Shown here: piece after piece, positions 25,814-37,433 of the stretch
Layout of the letters: the number at the start of each line of letters is the position of its first letter
Numbering within the stretch: the first letter of the stretch is position 1
Source: Halodesulfovibrio sp.
GTDB taxonomy: Bacteria; Desulfobacterota; Desulfovibrionia; Desulfovibrionales; Desulfovibrionaceae
Assembly: GCF_025210605.1 (NCBI RefSeq)
Contig: NZ_JAOARI010000037.1
Location: forward strand, 1-64,000
Direction: 5' to 3'
DNA: 64,000 bases
Position numbers and translations under genes: made by a program
The notes under the pieces: model-generated
What the model was told of the DNA's origin: nothing
The model's input: the letters and a program-made list of their open reading frames with translations, nothing else
The model's database searches: none

Positions 25814-27373
25814 CTATTTTGCAAACCCTACTGCGCGTCGTTCGCGAATAACAGTTACGCGAATCTGACCCGGGTAGGTAAGATTGTTTTCAATCTTGTC
25901 AGCAATCTCTTTACAGAGCAGGTAGGTGGAATCGTCATCAACGTTTTCTGAGTTGACCATAACACGGATTTCACGACCAGCCTGAATTGCGTATGCTTTT
26001 GCTACGCCATCAAATGCTGTTGCAATGCCTTCAAGTTCTTCAAGGCGTTTAACATAGTTTTCAAGCAGCTCTTTGCGAGCACCCGGACGAGCACCGGACA
26101 GGGAGTCCGCAGCCTGAACGAGAACTGCAAGCGCTGTGGTTGGCGGAGTGTCTTCATGGTGCGCTGCAATTGCATGCACAATGTCTTTTGCTTCGCCATA
26201 TTTTTTCGCAAGGTCAGCACCAATAAGTGCGTGTGGGCCTTCGACTTCATGGTCAACAGCTTTACCGAGGTCATGCAGCAAACCTGCACGTTTAGCTTTT
26301 TTGATATCAAGCCCAAGCTCGGCAGCCATCATTCCACAGAGGGAAGATACTTCCAAAGAATGCTGCAACACATTCTGTGAGAAACTGGTACGGTATTTAA
26401 GCTGACCAAGGAATTTGATAAGCTCTGGGTGAATACCGTGAACGCCAGCATCAAAAGTAGCCTGCTCGCCAACTTCACGAAGCTGAACTTCGAGTTCCTG
26501 CTCAACCTTGCGTACAACGTCTTCGATGCGTGCAGGATGGATACGACCATCGCTGATAAGGCGCTCGAGTGCCATTTTAGCAATCTGACGACGCAACGGG
26601 CTGTATGCAGAAAGAATTACTGTTTCTGGAGTATCGTCAATAATAAGGTCAACGCCAGTGGCTGCTTCGATAGCGCGGATGTTGCGCCCTTCACGACCAA
26701 TAATGCGACCTTTCATGTCTTCGCTTGGCAGGGTAACAGCGGTAACAGTCTGTTCGCCTACATAGTCACCTGCATAGCGCTGGATAGCTGTAGCAATAAT
26801 GTGCTGAGATTTGCGGTTGGCAGTCTCTTTCGCTTCCATTTCGATCTGGCGGATCATTTTAGCGGCTTCATGCTTAGTGCGTGCTTCCACTTCATTGAAG
26901 AGGCGTTCTTTTGCTTCTTCAATTGTGAGACCAGATACTTCTTGTAATTTAAGCTCCTGCTCATCCAATTTGGAATCGAGCAGAGTCATTTTATCTTCGA
27001 GTGTTCGTTCTTTGCGAGTCAGGTCTTTGTCCAGAGAAAGCAGTTCCTGTTCTTTCTGGTTTGCCTGTTCGCGCTTACGTTCTACGCGTTCACTGAGTTC
27101 TTGAATTTTACGATCACGAGCTTTGGTTTCATTCTCACGGTCTTTAAATTCTCGTTCAATTTCACGCTTTTGTTTGTAAATCTCGTCCTGACCCTGAAGA
27201 ATGATTTCTTTCTTTTGAGCCTGTGCTTCCTTTCGAGCCTCTTCAATAATGCGCGTAGAGAGTTCTCTTGCGTCATCCATTCTCTTAGAGGAAACAACTT
27301 TATGCAGTGCGTATCCAGAGCCAGCTCCAAGAATAGCACCAACAAGGACGAGCCCGAATGAGATCAGACTCAT
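25814..27373 (-). CDS. rny: Ribonuclease Y
   Basis: Membrane-anchored endoribonuclease that starts mRNA decay. 519 residues from the ATG at 27373: an N-terminal membrane helix, a long charged coiled coil (about 30-200), a KH domain with [13 protein letters not shown], and an HD domain with [23 protein letters not shown] lies before this start; eight extra in-frame codons upstream are not needed. It is the last gene after zapA, with a 169-bp gap that may hold its own promoter. Confidence 0.95.
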   Translation of the reverse strand: MSLISFGLVLVGAILGAGSGYALHKVVSSKRMDDARELSTRIIEEARKEAQAQKKEIILQGQDEIYKQKREIEREFKDRENETKARDRKIQELSERVERKREQANQKEQELLSLDKDLTRKERTLEDKMTLLDSKLDEQELKLQEVSGLTIEEAKERLFNEVEARTKHEAAKMIRQIEMEAKETANRKSQHIIATAIQRYAGDYVGEQTVTAVTLPSEDMKGRIIGREGRNIRAIEAATGVDLIIDDTPETVILSAYSPLRRQIAKMALERLISDGRIHPARIEDVVRKVEQELEVQLREVGEQATFDAGVHGIHPELIKFLGQLKYRTSFSQNVLQHSLEVSSLCGMMAAELGLDIKKAKRAGLLHDLGKAVDHEVEGPHALIGADLAKKYGEAKDIVHAIAAHHEDTPPTTALAVLVQAADSLSGARPGARKELLENYVKRLEELEGIATAFDGVAKAYAIQAGREIRVMVNSENVDDDSTYLLCKEIADKIENNLTYPGQIRVTVIRERRAVGFAK

Positions 27374-27542
27374 ACCTTTTCTCCCGTTATTACACACAGG
27401 TATAGAATACCTGAAATGTACAAGTTTAGAGCACAGTTGTGCCTTTATATATAATAGTGAGAGCGGTCTAAAGCCCCGACTGACTGCATTATGACATGCA
27501 GTGGCATACAGAAAGCAGACGAAAAAATCAGCGCAAGGCGAC

Positions 27543-27830
27543 TTATTCTTGCGAAGAAGAGTCTTTTTCTGTGCAGCCTGCCACTCTCGATGTTAATCGT
27601 TCTAATCGTTCTTCGAGCGCTTGCAGCTTATCTGATGTTTGCAGATAGTCATCTGCGAGACCCAACACAAGGAAAATGAGCATTTTTTCCTTACTGATAG
27701 GCATACCTGGAGTGTAGAGCGTATTATAGCGCTCCTCAACGAGGATTTTTGCCCGTTCGACAGTATCGTGGTCTGTTTCTGATTTGAAAGAGACCTCGGT
27801 GCCGAGTATCTTCAAATTGAAGCTGCGCAT
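27543..27830 (-). CDS. zapA: Cell division protein ZapA
   Basis: 95 residues. FtsZ-ring stabiliser: N-terminal beta-rich head ([14 protein letters not shown]), then a helix and a C-terminal coiled coil ([18 protein letters not shown]). It starts 6 bp after the zapB-like gene. 6S RNA often follows zapA in bacteria, but the 169-bp gap to rny shows no sequence I can assign to it; a short stem at 27483-27502 is the only clear structure. Confidence 0.9.
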   Translation of the reverse strand: MRSFNLKILGTEVSFKSETDHDTVERAKILVEERYNTLYTPGMPISKEKMLIFLVLGLADDYLQTSDKLQALEERLERLTSRVAGCTEKDSSSQE

Positions 27831-27836
27831 AGCGTA

Positions 27837-28073
27837 TTACATTGAGTCTGTAGGGTTGGTAAGTTTAGTTAACAGCCCGTCTATACGACCCATAACTTGA
27901 TCTTTTGTGGAACGTTCCTGTTCCAGTTCTTCCTTCAGAGCACGGTTCTCTTCTTCAAGAACAGAAAGACTTACTTCAACTTCTTCTTTAAGCTGAAGAT
28001 TTTCATTCTTAAGGGACTCAACTTCTTCAAGAAGAGATTCTAATCTTTGTTCTAAACGGTCTATAAGTTCCAT
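27837..28073 (-). CDS. zapB: ZapB-like coiled-coil division protein
   Basis: 78 residues, almost entirely heptad-repeat coiled coil rich in E, L and K (EVESLKNENLQLKEE). Size, sequence character and position just before zapA support a ZapB-type FtsZ-ring factor. AAGGAT lies upstream of the ATG. Short coiled coils align easily by chance, so the assignment rests partly on the context. It follows glmU by 37 bp on the same strand. Confidence 0.8.
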   Translation of the reverse strand: MELIDRLEQRLESLLEEVESLKNENLQLKEEVEVSLSVLEEENRALKEELEQERSTKDQVMGRIDGLLTKLTNPTDSM

Positions 28074-28110
28074 AAGCTTTAACTATCCTTTTTGGTACGA
28101 GAAATCAATA

Positions 28111-29484
28111 CTAGCATTTTTTGGGCAAGTTTTTTTGCTTACCACGGGCAACAGCAATAGAATTTTCAGGAATGTTTTTTGTTATTACGGAGCCTGCTCC
28201 AACAAGGGAATTTTTACCCACACAAACCGGAGCAACCAGCGAGGTGTTAGAGCCGATAAAAGCGTTGTCCTCGATAGTTGTTTTGTGCTTGTTAACACCA
28301 TCGTAGTTACAGGTAATAGTACCTGCACCAATGTTAACACCTGTGCCTACTTCAGCATCGCCAAGATAGGTGAAGTGGTTTGCCTTGGAGCCTTCTCCCA
28401 GTACGGATTTTTTCATTTCTACAAAGTTGCCGACCTTGGAACCTTGTTCCATGACAGCACCCGGACGAAGTCGAGCGTATGGACCTGCTACGCAGTTTTT
28501 ACCAACGGTCACTCCATCAAGGTGGCTAAATGGATGAATAACACATCCTTCCGCTAAATTGGAATCTTTAATCCAAGTGTTAGAATAAATTTCTGCGCCG
28601 CGCTCAACTCGGCTTTCACCGTAGATTTCACACGGTCCATGCAAAACTGCTCCCGGCTCAAGTGTTACCATTGGACCTACACGCACGTATTCCGGCGCGT
28701 GGATGGTAACACCTTGGTCGAGCCATTCCATAATAAGGTTGGCACGAAGCAAGGATTCTGAACGCACAAGCTCTGCTGGATTGTTGATGCCGAGAAGATG
28801 CGGGTCGTTGCCGCAGTCTACTCCAACAACTGACATTTGTTCTTCAACAGCAAAGCCGACGAGGTCTGTAATATAATATTCACCGCTCTTATTTTCGTTG
28901 GTAAGACGCTTAAGAAGCGGTGTAACACTTGCGATGTTGAGCAGGTAAATCCCCGCATTAATTTCGCGAGGTTCGGGACCATGCAGGCTTTCATCGTAGT
29001 CTTTTGCTTCGATGATGGCAGCTACATCGCCCAGATGGCGTACAACGCGACCAAAAGAGCCGGGTTGTGGAAGGGTAAGAGTCATAAAGCCTATATCAGC
29101 ATTGCTGGACAGGCATTCTTTTAAAAAGTTGATGAGTCGAGGCTGCGGCAAAAGAGGTGTGTCACCATTGATAACAAGTACATGGGAAATGCCGGACTCA
29201 ACGAGTGCGTCCCATGCTGTTTGCAATGCGTGCCCTGTGCCGAGCTGTTCAGCTTGATACAAAAAATTTCGGTCTTCACCGGCAAACGTCTGTTCAATCA
29301 TCTCTGCTTGATGACCGATAACAGTCCAAATGCCTTCGCCGAAGAGCGGATCTAACGCGGTATATACATAACGGAGCATTGGTGCGCCTAAGAGTTCTTG
29401 CAGAACCTTAGGTTTATCTGAGTGCATGCGGGTTCCTTTACCCGCTGCTAGCACGAGCGCTCCGATTGTCTCTCTGGCAGACAT
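28111..29484 (-). CDS. glmU: Bifunctional UDP-GlcNAc pyrophosphorylase / GlcN-1-P acetyltransferase
   Basis: Makes UDP-N-acetylglucosamine for peptidoglycan and lipopolysaccharide. 457 residues from the ATG at 29484 (CAGGAG upstream). The N-terminal uridyltransferase domain has LVLAAGKGTRMHSDKPKVL; the C-terminal half is a left-handed beta-helix with hexapeptide repeats and the acetyl-CoA site (TITCNYDGVNKHKT). It heads the glmU-zapB-zapA-rny run, coupling wall precursor supply with division genes. Confidence 0.95.
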   Translation of the reverse strand: MSARETIGALVLAAGKGTRMHSDKPKVLQELLGAPMLRYVYTALDPLFGEGIWTVIGHQAEMIEQTFAGEDRNFLYQAEQLGTGHALQTAWDALVESGISHVLVINGDTPLLPQPRLINFLKECLSSNADIGFMTLTLPQPGSFGRVVRHLGDVAAIIEAKDYDESLHGPEPREINAGIYLLNIASVTPLLKRLTNENKSGEYYITDLVGFAVEEQMSVVGVDCGNDPHLLGINNPAELVRSESLLRANLIMEWLDQGVTIHAPEYVRVGPMVTLEPGAVLHGPCEIYGESRVERGAEIYSNTWIKDSNLAEGCVIHPFSHLDGVTVGKNCVAGPYARLRPGAVMEQGSKVGNFVEMKKSVLGEGSKANHFTYLGDAEVGTGVNIGAGTITCNYDGVNKHKTTIEDNAFIGSNTSLVAPVCVGKNSLVGAGSVITKNIPENSIAVARGKQKNLPKKC

Positions 29485-29661
29485 TATCACTCCTGAGATT
29501 ACGTGTAACAAGTAGTTCTAACGCATATGTACTACGTCTGCGAGTGGTGATTTGTCTAGTAGAAACGTATAATAGATATATGTGAGAGGTAACAGCTCTG
29601 AAGGGGATGACGAATGCCTGCGGCTGTTCTTTTGGTGCAGTTATGCGGAATGGTTGGGTAT

Positions 29662-29699
29662 AAAAAAAGCAGACTGCCCAAAGGCAATCTGCTTTTTTT
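29662..29699 (-). terminator. Terminator of the ATP synthase operon
   Basis: AAAAAAAGCAGA pairs with TCTGCTTTTTTT, with an inner TGCC/GGCA extension across one mismatch and a 4-nt loop. It lies 21 bp after the atpC stop. Confidence 0.88.
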
Positions 29700-29719
29700 A
29701 TATTGCGATCGTCTGAATA

Positions 29720-30124
29720 TTATTCAGAATCAAGCAGTTTGAGGCGATGGAGTGAACGAGCAAGAGCTGCTCGTGCGCGAGCGTAATCAACGTTATCCAT
29801 TTCCATGGACATGCGCTGTTCAGCACGCTCTCTAGCCTGACGTGCGCGTGCAAGATCGATATCTTCGGCACGTTCGGCAGCCTCAGCAAGGACGGTTACC
29901 TTGTTCTCGGAAACTTCTGCAAAGCCGCCGGAAAGAAACACGTAGCGTGTTTTTCCGTCAACATTGTAGTGCAGAGGTCCGATTTGCAGTGCAGCAAGGA
30001 AAGGAATGTGATTTGGAAGGATACCAAATTCACCGTCAAATCCAGGTGCGCCTACATAGTCCACATCTTCGCTAAGTACGAGCCGATCTGGCGTAACAAT
30101 CTCGAGACGAAGTGTATTTTCCAT
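29720..30124 (-). CDS. atpC: ATP synthase epsilon subunit
   Basis: 134 residues of the central stalk. The N-terminal beta-sandwich ([18 protein letters not shown], then [14 protein letters not shown]) is complete, and the C-terminal two-helix hairpin is rich in A, R and E. AAGGAG lies before the ATG. Last gene of the atp operon, 20 bp after atpD. Confidence 0.95.
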   Translation of the reverse strand: MENTLRLEIVTPDRLVLSEDVDYVGAPGFDGEFGILPNHIPFLAALQIGPLHYNVDGKTRYVFLSGGFAEVSENKVTVLAEAAERAEDIDLARARQARERAEQRMSMEMDNVDYARARAALARSLHRLKLLDSE

Positions 30125-30144
30125 AAGTCAGCTCCTTTTAGGGA

Positions 30145-31557
<1,413 letters not shown>

Positions 31558-31573
31558 TTATTCGCTCCCTTAC

Positions 31574-32458
31574 TTATCCTTTCAGCGCTTCAGCGCCACC
31601 GACAATATCCATTAGGTCACTGGTAATGGCGGCCTGACGGGTCTTGTTATAGATAAGTGTCAGGTTGTCGACCATTTCGTCACAGTTTTTTGTGGCATTA
31701 TCCATAGCTGCCATACGAGCTGCATGTTCAGATGCAGAAGTATCAAGCAAACCACGGTAAATCTGGACCTTAATAAAGCGGGGCAGAAGTTCTGCAAGGA
31801 GACCTTCTACAGCTGGTTCGTAGATAAACTCTTTTTTAACGCCTGTGGTGTCTTCTTCAACCTCAGGTGCTTCTTCAGAGGACATAGGAAGGATCTGCTG
31901 TTCAACAGGAACCTGTTTACCCATGCTTACGAATTCGCCGTAAATGAGTACAACTTCATCAAATTCACCAGTGAGGTAGGCATGGATAATTTCCATTCCC
32001 AGCTCGTTAGCAAGAGAGAAGTCAAAATTGCCCATGGAATCCGGGTAACCTTTTACAAGGTCGAACTCAGATTTTTGTGCAAAATCACGTCCTTTCTTAC
32101 CTACGCAGTAGAACTTAACGTCTTTACCTTCCGCAGATTTTGCTTTGGCGAGCTTTTCAGCCTTAGAAATAAGACCAGCATTAAAGCTGCCGCAGAGTCC
32201 ACGGTCGGAAGTTGCTAACACAATCGCACAAGTTTTGATTTCCTCACGGACTTCAAGCAGTGGATGTGCATTCTCGTCTGCCTTGCTGGCAAGATCACCC
32301 AGCATATCGTAGAATTTTTCCGCATAAGGACGGAAACGTTCGATACGAGACTGAGCACCGCGCAGTTTTGCAGAAGCAACCATGTTCATTGCTTTTGTAA
32401 TCTGCTTGGTTTTCTTAACCCCGGCAATCTGTAATTGGACATCTTTCAATGAAGGCAT
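31574..32458 (-). CDS. atpG: ATP synthase gamma subunit
   Basis: 294 residues of the rotor shaft. The N-terminal helix has KKTKQITKAMNMVASAKLR, and the C-terminal helix ends with the family pattern LIYNKTRQAAITSDLMDIVGGAEAL. GGAGGT precedes the ATG. An acidic loop near position 205 (SSEEAPEVEEDTTG) is a little longer than in E. coli. It lies 16 bp after atpA. Confidence 0.96.
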   Translation of the reverse strand: MPSLKDVQLQIAGVKKTKQITKAMNMVASAKLRGAQSRIERFRPYAEKFYDMLGDLASKADENAHPLLEVREEIKTCAIVLATSDRGLCGSFNAGLISKAEKLAKAKSAEGKDVKFYCVGKKGRDFAQKSEFDLVKGYPDSMGNFDFSLANELGMEIIHAYLTGEFDEVVLIYGEFVSMGKQVPVEQQILPMSSEEAPEVEEDTTGVKKEFIYEPAVEGLLAELLPRFIKVQIYRGLLDTSASEHAARMAAMDNATKNCDEMVDNLTLIYNKTRQAAITSDLMDIVGGAEALKG

Positions 32459-32474
32459 AAACTACCTCCAATCC

Positions 32475-33983
32475 TTAAGCGCTAAAGCTTTTTTTGAACT
32501 CGTCAATAGCGGCTTTCAGGCGACCTTCAATGTCATCGTCAATTACAGCACGATCTTTGAGGTCAGCAAGAATGTCGGACTTGGAAGAACGCAGGAAGTC
32601 GAGCAATCCGGATTCGAATTCACGAATCTTTTCAACTTCAACGTCATCCATGAAGCCACGAGTAGCAGCGTACATAGAAGCAACCTGCTCGCAGAATTCC
32701 ATTGGCTCGTACTGAGGCTGCTTGAGCAGCTCAACGAGACGGGCACCGCGATTCAGTTTAGCCTGAGTTGCTTTATCAAGGTCAGAACCGAACTGAGCAA
32801 ACGCTGCGAGTTCGCGGTACTGAGCAAGATCAAGACGCATAGTACCTGCAACCTGCTTCATAGCTTTAATCTGAGCAGCACCACCAACTCGGGATACAGA
32901 AAGACCTACGTTAATAGCAGGGCGGATACCGGCGTTGAAGAGGTTTGGCTCAAGGTAAACCTGACCATCAGTAATGGAAATTACGTTGGTAGGAATGTAT
33001 GCAGATACGTCACCAGCCTGAGTTTCAATGATAGGCAGAGCAGTCATTGAACCAGCGCCGAGATCGTCGTTAACTTTAGCTGCACGCTCAAGAAGTCTGG
33101 AGTGCAGGTAGAATACGTCACCCGGGAACGCTTCACGTCCTGGAGGGCGACGGAGCAGGAGAGACATCTGGCGGTACGCAGTAGCCTGTTTGGACAGATC
33201 ATCGTAAACGATGAGAGCGTGTTTGCCATTGTCGCGGTAGTGCTCAGCCATGGTACAACCGGTGTATGCAGAAATAAACTGCAATGGTGCCGGTTCAGAA
33301 GCGGTAGCAGAGATGATGGTTGTGTATTCCATCGCGCCATGCTTCTTAAGGGTATCTGCTACAAGAGCAACGGTAGATTTTTTCTGACCGATAGCTACGT
33401 AGAAGCAGTGGATGTCAGTATTTTTCTGCGCCAGAATAGCGTCAAGACAAACAGCTGTTTTACCAACCTGACGGTCACCGATAACCAGTTCACGCTGACC
33501 ACGACCTACAGGGGTCATTGCGTCAATAGCTTTAATGCCGGTAGGCATTGGCTCGTGAACGGATTTACGTGCGATGATACCAGGAGCTTTAAGCTCAACA
33601 GGACGAACCTGAGCAGCTTCAATTGGTCCGAGACCGTCGAGTGGCTGACCAAGCGGGTTCAAAACGCGACCCATAACTTCGTCACCAACTGGTACGGAGA
33701 AGATCTGACCAGTACGTTTTACTGGGTCGCCTTCTTTAACGCCTGTGTCGTCACCAAGAAGAGCAACACCAACGTTGTCCTCTTCAAGGTTAAGAACCAT
33801 GCCCATAAGACCGCCTGGGAATTCCAGCAGCTCCATGGCCATAGCATTACGAACACCGTAAACACGAGCAATACCGTCACCTACGTATAGTACAGTACCG
33901 GTTTCGCTCATTTCTACACGCTGTTCGTAATTTTCGATCTGGCTTTCAATAATTTGGGAGATTTCTTCTGCTTTAATCTGCAT
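32475..33983 (-). CDS. atpA: ATP synthase alpha subunit
   Basis: 502 residues from the ATG at 33983. Walker [11 protein letters not shown] near residue 170, [12 protein letters not shown], and the alpha/beta signature [17 protein letters not shown] at 33995 is also in frame, but it overlaps the atpH stop and would make the protein slightly longer than usual. It lies 4 bp after atpH. Confidence 0.97.
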   Translation of the reverse strand: MQIKAEEISQIIESQIENYEQRVEMSETGTVLYVGDGIARVYGVRNAMAMELLEFPGGLMGMVLNLEEDNVGVALLGDDTGVKEGDPVKRTGQIFSVPVGDEVMGRVLNPLGQPLDGLGPIEAAQVRPVELKAPGIIARKSVHEPMPTGIKAIDAMTPVGRGQRELVIGDRQVGKTAVCLDAILAQKNTDIHCFYVAIGQKKSTVALVADTLKKHGAMEYTTIISATASEPAPLQFISAYTGCTMAEHYRDNGKHALIVYDDLSKQATAYRQMSLLLRRPPGREAFPGDVFYLHSRLLERAAKVNDDLGAGSMTALPIIETQAGDVSAYIPTNVISITDGQVYLEPNLFNAGIRPAINVGLSVSRVGGAAQIKAMKQVAGTMRLDLAQYRELAAFAQFGSDLDKATQAKLNRGARLVELLKQPQYEPMEFCEQVASMYAATRGFMDDVEVEKIREFESGLLDFLRSSKSDILADLKDRAVIDDDIEGRLKAAIDEFKKSFSA

Positions 33984-33987
33984 GGCC

Positions 33988-34539
33988 CTACTCACCCCTC
34001 TTGATGTTTTCTTTCAAGATACCCAGCTGTGCTCTGAGGCTAGCGTCGAGTACCTTGTCGCCTACTTTCAGTACAACGCCGCCAAGGATGGACTTGTCGG
34101 TACTGAAAGACAGGAACAGCTTCTGGCCAGCCTGTTTTTCCAATTGGGATTTTACTTTATCGCACTTGGCCTTAGGAAGTTTGATTGCGGTAATCAGCTC
34201 ACCGCGAACAACACCCTGTTCGGCATCAAGCAGAACATTGTAAAAGGCTTGAATTTCCGGAATGGTAGTAAGACGGTCTTTATCCGCGAGCAAATTGCAG
34301 AAGTTGCGGACAACAACGCTTACGTTACCTTTATCCAACAAAGAAGCCAGAACTGCCTTCTTTTCCTCAATAGAGATAATTGGATTTCGGAATATTTTAC
34401 CAAGCTCAGGTGTGCTCTTGATCACTTTAGCCAGTGCATCAAGCTCCTTGCCGTAGGCTTTCAGCTCTTCAGAGCCAGCCTTTTTGCCAAGAGAAAATAG
34501 CGCCCTGGCGTATCTTCTTGCTATGATGTTACCGGTCAA
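33988..34539 (-). CDS. atpH: ATP synthase delta subunit
   Basis: 183 residues joining F1 to the peripheral stalk. N-terminal helical bundle ([15 protein letters not shown]) and a C-terminal region with [21 protein letters not shown]. The start is TTG, overlapping the atpF stop as TTGA, which suggests translational coupling. No in-frame ATG exists near the conserved N-terminus. Confidence 0.93.
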   Translation of the reverse strand: MTGNIIARRYARALFSLGKKAGSEELKAYGKELDALAKVIKSTPELGKIFRNPIISIEEKKAVLASLLDKGNVSVVVRNFCNLLADKDRLTTIPEIQAFYNVLLDAEQGVVRGELITAIKLPKAKCDKVKSQLEKQAGQKLFLSFSTDKSILGGVVLKVGDKVLDASLRAQLGILKENIKRGE

Positions 34540-35099
34540 CTGAGCACCACCTTAGTTAAGTATTTATCGATGAGTGCTTCGTGGCTTTTTTTGTTGAGCT
34601 TCTTAGCAATCATCTGCTCAGCAGCATCAGCAACAAGTTCAGCCATTTCTTCACGCATCTGCTCCATAGCCTGCTTTACTTCGTTTTCAGCAGCTTTGCT
34701 TGCCTGTTCCGTAATCTGGGCAGCGGACTTCTCAGCGCGCTCAATGATAGCAGCTTTAGCTGCTTCACCCTGTTTACGGTATTCATCAAGGATGCTCTGG
34801 GCTTCTGCATCCATGTTGGCAATGCGCTGTTCAACGTCAGCTAGCTTGGCTTTTGCATCTGCTTTGCGAGTTTCAAGAGATATCAGCTCTTCTTCAATGC
34901 CGCTTGCGCGACCATTAAAGAAGGCTTTGATCTTGCTTCCACCTGCATACCAGATGACGCCGAGTACGACTACGAGGGTAATTACGCGGTATGCGAAGTT
35001 ATCCCACGGTAAGCCATGTCCTTCGGTCTGTGCGAACGCTGTAGTTGCCATAAGCAGCAGCAACGCAGATGCACCGACTATAGTTCTCAGCTTTTTCAA
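34536..35099 (-). CDS. atpF: ATP synthase b subunit
   Basis: 187 residues, starting with TTG, with GGAGGG 6 nt upstream. A peripheral-stalk helix (about 60-185, rich in A, E, K and Q) follows a membrane helix near 32-52. Before that is a stretch resembling a cleavable signal peptide (ALLLLMATTAFAQ), found in the b subunit of some delta-proteobacterial relatives. It pairs with the b' subunit encoded upstream. Confidence 0.92.
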   Translation of the reverse strand: MKKLRTIVGASALLLLMATTAFAQTEGHGLPWDNFAYRVITLVVVLGVIWYAGGSKIKAFFNGRASGIEEELISLETRKADAKAKLADVEQRIANMDAEAQSILDEYRKQGEAAKAAIIERAEKSAAQITEQASKAAENEVKQAMEQMREEMAELVADAAEQMIAKKLNKKSHEALIDKYLTKVVLS

Positions 35100-35127
35100 A
35101 GCGAACCCTCCTTCAACGCTTACGCGG

Positions 35128-35544
35128 CTATCCGAGCACTTTTGCCATGGTTTGTTCCGCCAGAGCGCCCACTTGCCCTTTCAGCGTATCCATAGCTTTT
35201 GCTACATCGGTAGCGACTTTCTCTCTGGATGCAGCGATAGAAGCCTGAGCGTCTGCGGTTGCCTTGGCTACAATGTCTGCTTCCTGAGCGAGAGCGACCT
35301 CTTTAACTTTTTCGCGTTCAGCAACAGCTGCTTTACGCGCTTCAGCAAGAGCGTTCTCGTAGTTCTTGATTTTGGAGTCAGAGGCTTCGACGAACTGTTC
35401 GGCGTCGCCAAGCAACCCTAACACTTTGTCCTGGCGTTGCTTGATAATCTCCCGGATGGGGCGGATCAGGAGTGCGTTCAAGCCAACCAGCACGATGAGG
35501 AAGTTCACCAATTGGATAAGTAACGTAATATCCAAATCGATCAT
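35128..35544 (-). CDS. ATP synthase b' subunit
   Basis: 138 residues: an N-terminal membrane helix (LLIQLVNFLIVLVGLNALLI) then an uninterrupted charged helix. First gene of the operon (b', b, delta, alpha, gamma, beta, epsilon). Subunits a and c are absent, as expected where they are encoded in a separate atpIBE cluster. AAGGGAG lies before the ATG. Confidence 0.92.
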   Translation of the reverse strand: MIDLDITLLIQLVNFLIVLVGLNALLIRPIREIIKQRQDKVLGLLGDAEQFVEASDSKIKNYENALAEARKAAVAEREKVKEVALAQEADIVAKATADAQASIAASREKVATDVAKAMDTLKGQVGALAEQTMAKVLG

Positions 35545-35592
35545 GCCTGCTCCCTTGGTGAGGTTGTGAATTTAAGCTCAAAGTCGTTTTCC

Positions 35593-35621
35593 GAATTAGC
35601 TGATTCACTATGTTGTGTCAA
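35593..35621 (-). promoter_or_regulatory. Candidate atp operon promoter
   Basis: An exact TTGACA on the minus strand (35616-35621), a 17-bp spacer and TAATTC as a weak -10. It is 49 bp before the b' start. An A/T-rich dyad (AACCTTTTTT with AAAAAAAGGGTT) lies just upstream. The rest of 35545-35902 shows only the bactofilin terminator. Confidence 0.4.
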
Positions 35622-35853
35622 AACCTTTTTTAAAAAAAAGGGTTACTGTGTAATTAAACAGTCGACCGTGAGGGCTTGATAATCGTGCATTAACGAAAAA
35701 AGCATACGGTAAGTGACGAGGGCTTTAGAGCGTAACTATGTGAGTTTGATGGGATACGCAGAAGCGCATTATTGCACAAGGTAAAAATGCGTAAAAATAT
35801 AATGCTTGTGAAATTTTCAAAAAAGTTTTTGCAAAAAATGTAACCGTAAACAA

Positions 35854-35877
35854 AAAAACCGCCCTGAGGCGGTTTTT
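35854..35877 (-). terminator. Terminator of the mre-rod-bactofilin operon
   Basis: AAAAACCGCC and GGCGGTTTTT form a 10-bp stem with a CTGA loop, followed on the minus strand by a run of T. It lies 26 bp after the bactofilin stop. Confidence 0.9.
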
Positions 35878-35902
35878 CAATGCAAGCTAATGCGTGTTTC
35901 GG

Positions 35903-36262
35903 CTAAGCAGCAGGTTCTTTGACAATGGCTTCAGTAGCGCCATTCATAGAAACTTGACCTTCAACTTTTGCGCCTTCTTCAACAACAAGAGCAGGGGTAT
36001 GCAGGGTACCCACTAAATTAGCTGTTTTATGCAGTACAACACGCTCTGTTGCGTATACTTCGCCGGTAATGTGACCGGATAAAATCATCTGGCTTACACG
36101 GATCTGTCCTTTCATTTTGGCATCTTTACCGACTACCAGAGTACCTTCAGAAATGACCTCGCCGGTAAAGTTACCGTCGATGCGAACAGAACCCTGAAAG
36201 TTAAGTTTACCCTCGTAAATTGTGCCAGAACCTAAAAAGGCATTGATTTCGTCTTTAGCCAT
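35903..36262 (-). CDS. Bactofilin
   Basis: Polymer-forming cytoskeletal protein of the DUF583 family. 119 residues from the ATG at 36262, which has AAGGAG 6 nt upstream; seven extra in-frame codons are ignored. The core is a right-handed beta-helix with repeating G-x-hydrophobic rungs (YEGKLNFQGSVRIDGNFTGEV), with short charged tails. It is last in the operon mreB-mreC-mreD-mrdA-rodA, 55 bp after rodA, so it probably acts in cell shape with the elongation machinery. Confidence 0.92.
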   Translation of the reverse strand: MAKDEINAFLGSGTIYEGKLNFQGSVRIDGNFTGEVISEGTLVVGKDAKMKGQIRVSQMILSGHITGEVYATERVVLHKTANLVGTLHTPALVVEEGAKVEGQVSMNGATEAIVKEPAA

Positions 36263-36317
36263 TGGAGACTCCTTTCTACTCACGCACGTAGTGCATCAAA
36301 AAAATCGTATAACAGGT

Positions 36318-37433
36318 TTAATCTGTTTTAAAAACAAATCGTCGCATCGAAACATTCAGTACAAGACCTATAAGGCATAGGTTAACCACCGTAGCACTAC
36401 CGCCGTAGCTGATAAAAGGTAGTGGAATACCAACTACCGGCATAAGTCCCATCACCATTCCCATGTTGATAAGGAACTGCCAGAAGAAGTAAAAGAAAAC
36501 TCCGGCGGATATGAAAGAGCCAAAGCGGTCTTTAGCATCTCTGCTGGTGGTAAATATGGCTAGTAAAAAAAGGCAAAAAAGAGACAGTAATAATAGACAG
36601 CCTATAAATCCCCATTCCTCCCCAAATACTGCAATAGCAAAGTCCGTATGCTTTTCCGGTAAAAAACGCAACTGTGACTGTGTACCGCCAAGGAAACCTT
36701 TGCCGGTAAGTTGACCGGAACCAATCGCAATTTGGGATTGAATAATCTGATATCCAGCCCCTAGCGGGTCGTCACCGGGGTTCAAAAAAGTAAGCACACG
36801 TTGTCGCTGGTAGTCGAGCATACAGAACCACCCGACAGGAATCAGTGACGGGATTACTACGGCACATGTTTTAAAAACACGTCGTGTAAGTCCTCGAAAT
36901 AAAATGATTCCACCAACATTCAGTAACATGTTCAGTGTTGTTCCAAGGTCAGGCTGAGTTAAAATAAGTGCAGCAGGGATGGAGCAAATACCAAGCATGA
37001 TGAAAAGCTCTTTCCAGTCGAGTGGATGGGCAGAGCGGGACAAAAGACGCGCTGTGATTATAATCGTCGAAATTTTAGCAAGTTCACTAGGCTGAAAATT
37101 AAAAAATCCGAGATCAAGCCAGCGGCGTGCGCCATAAATGGTTTTGCCAGCAACAGGAACCAGCAAAAGTGTGATGATGGTAACAATAAAAATAGGCCAC
37201 GCGAGACTTTTTAAATGCCGGTAATCAATGAGCACAGACAGGATGAGTACGCCAAAGCCAATTAGTCCCCAAAGCAGTTGCTTTTGGTAATACGCAGTAA
37301 CAGCCATACCTTCCTGAGACATAAATGCACTTGCAGAGTAGAGGTTTAAAACTCCGATGCTGAACAATAGAATTGTGATAAGGAGCAATCCCCAGTTCAT
37401 ATGTGTCAGTAGTCTTCGGTCAAATGCAATCAT
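36318..37433 (-). CDS. rodA: Rod-shape SEDS glycosyltransferase RodA
   Basis: Peptidoglycan polymerase of the FtsW/RodA/SpoVE family, partner of PBP2. 371 residues, about ten membrane helices. Family landmarks: RRWLDLGFFNFQPSEL, FLPEKHTDFAIAVFGEEWG and PLPFISYGGSA near the C-terminus. The ATG overlaps the mrdA stop by 4 bp, so polymerase and transpeptidase are translationally coupled. Confidence 0.95.
   Translation of the reverse strand: MIAFDRRLLTHMNWGLLLITILLFSIGVLNLYSASAFMSQEGMAVTAYYQKQLLWGLIGFGVLILSVLIDYRHLKSLAWPIFIVTIITLLLVPVAGKTIYGARRWLDLGFFNFQPSELAKISTIIITARLLSRSAHPLDWKELFIMLGICSIPAALILTQPDLGTTLNMLLNVGGIILFRGLTRRVFKTCAVVIPSLIPVGWFCMLDYQRQRVLTFLNPGDDPLGAGYQIIQSQIAIGSGQLTGKGFLGGTQSQLRFLPEKHTDFAIAVFGEEWGFIGCLLLLSLFCLFLLAIFTTSRDAKDRFGSFISAGVFFYFFWQFLINMGMVMGLMPVVGIPLPFISYGGSATVVNLCLIGLVLNVSMRRFVFKTD

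Noticed and set aside
27495..27515. Sigma54-like GG-N10-GC on the plus strand near zapA
   Set aside because: It faces away from all nearby genes and lacks the TTGC box; chance match.
27374..27542. 6S RNA between zapA and rny
   Set aside because: The position is typical for 6S RNA, but the gap is short and I could not find the closing stem and open bubble.
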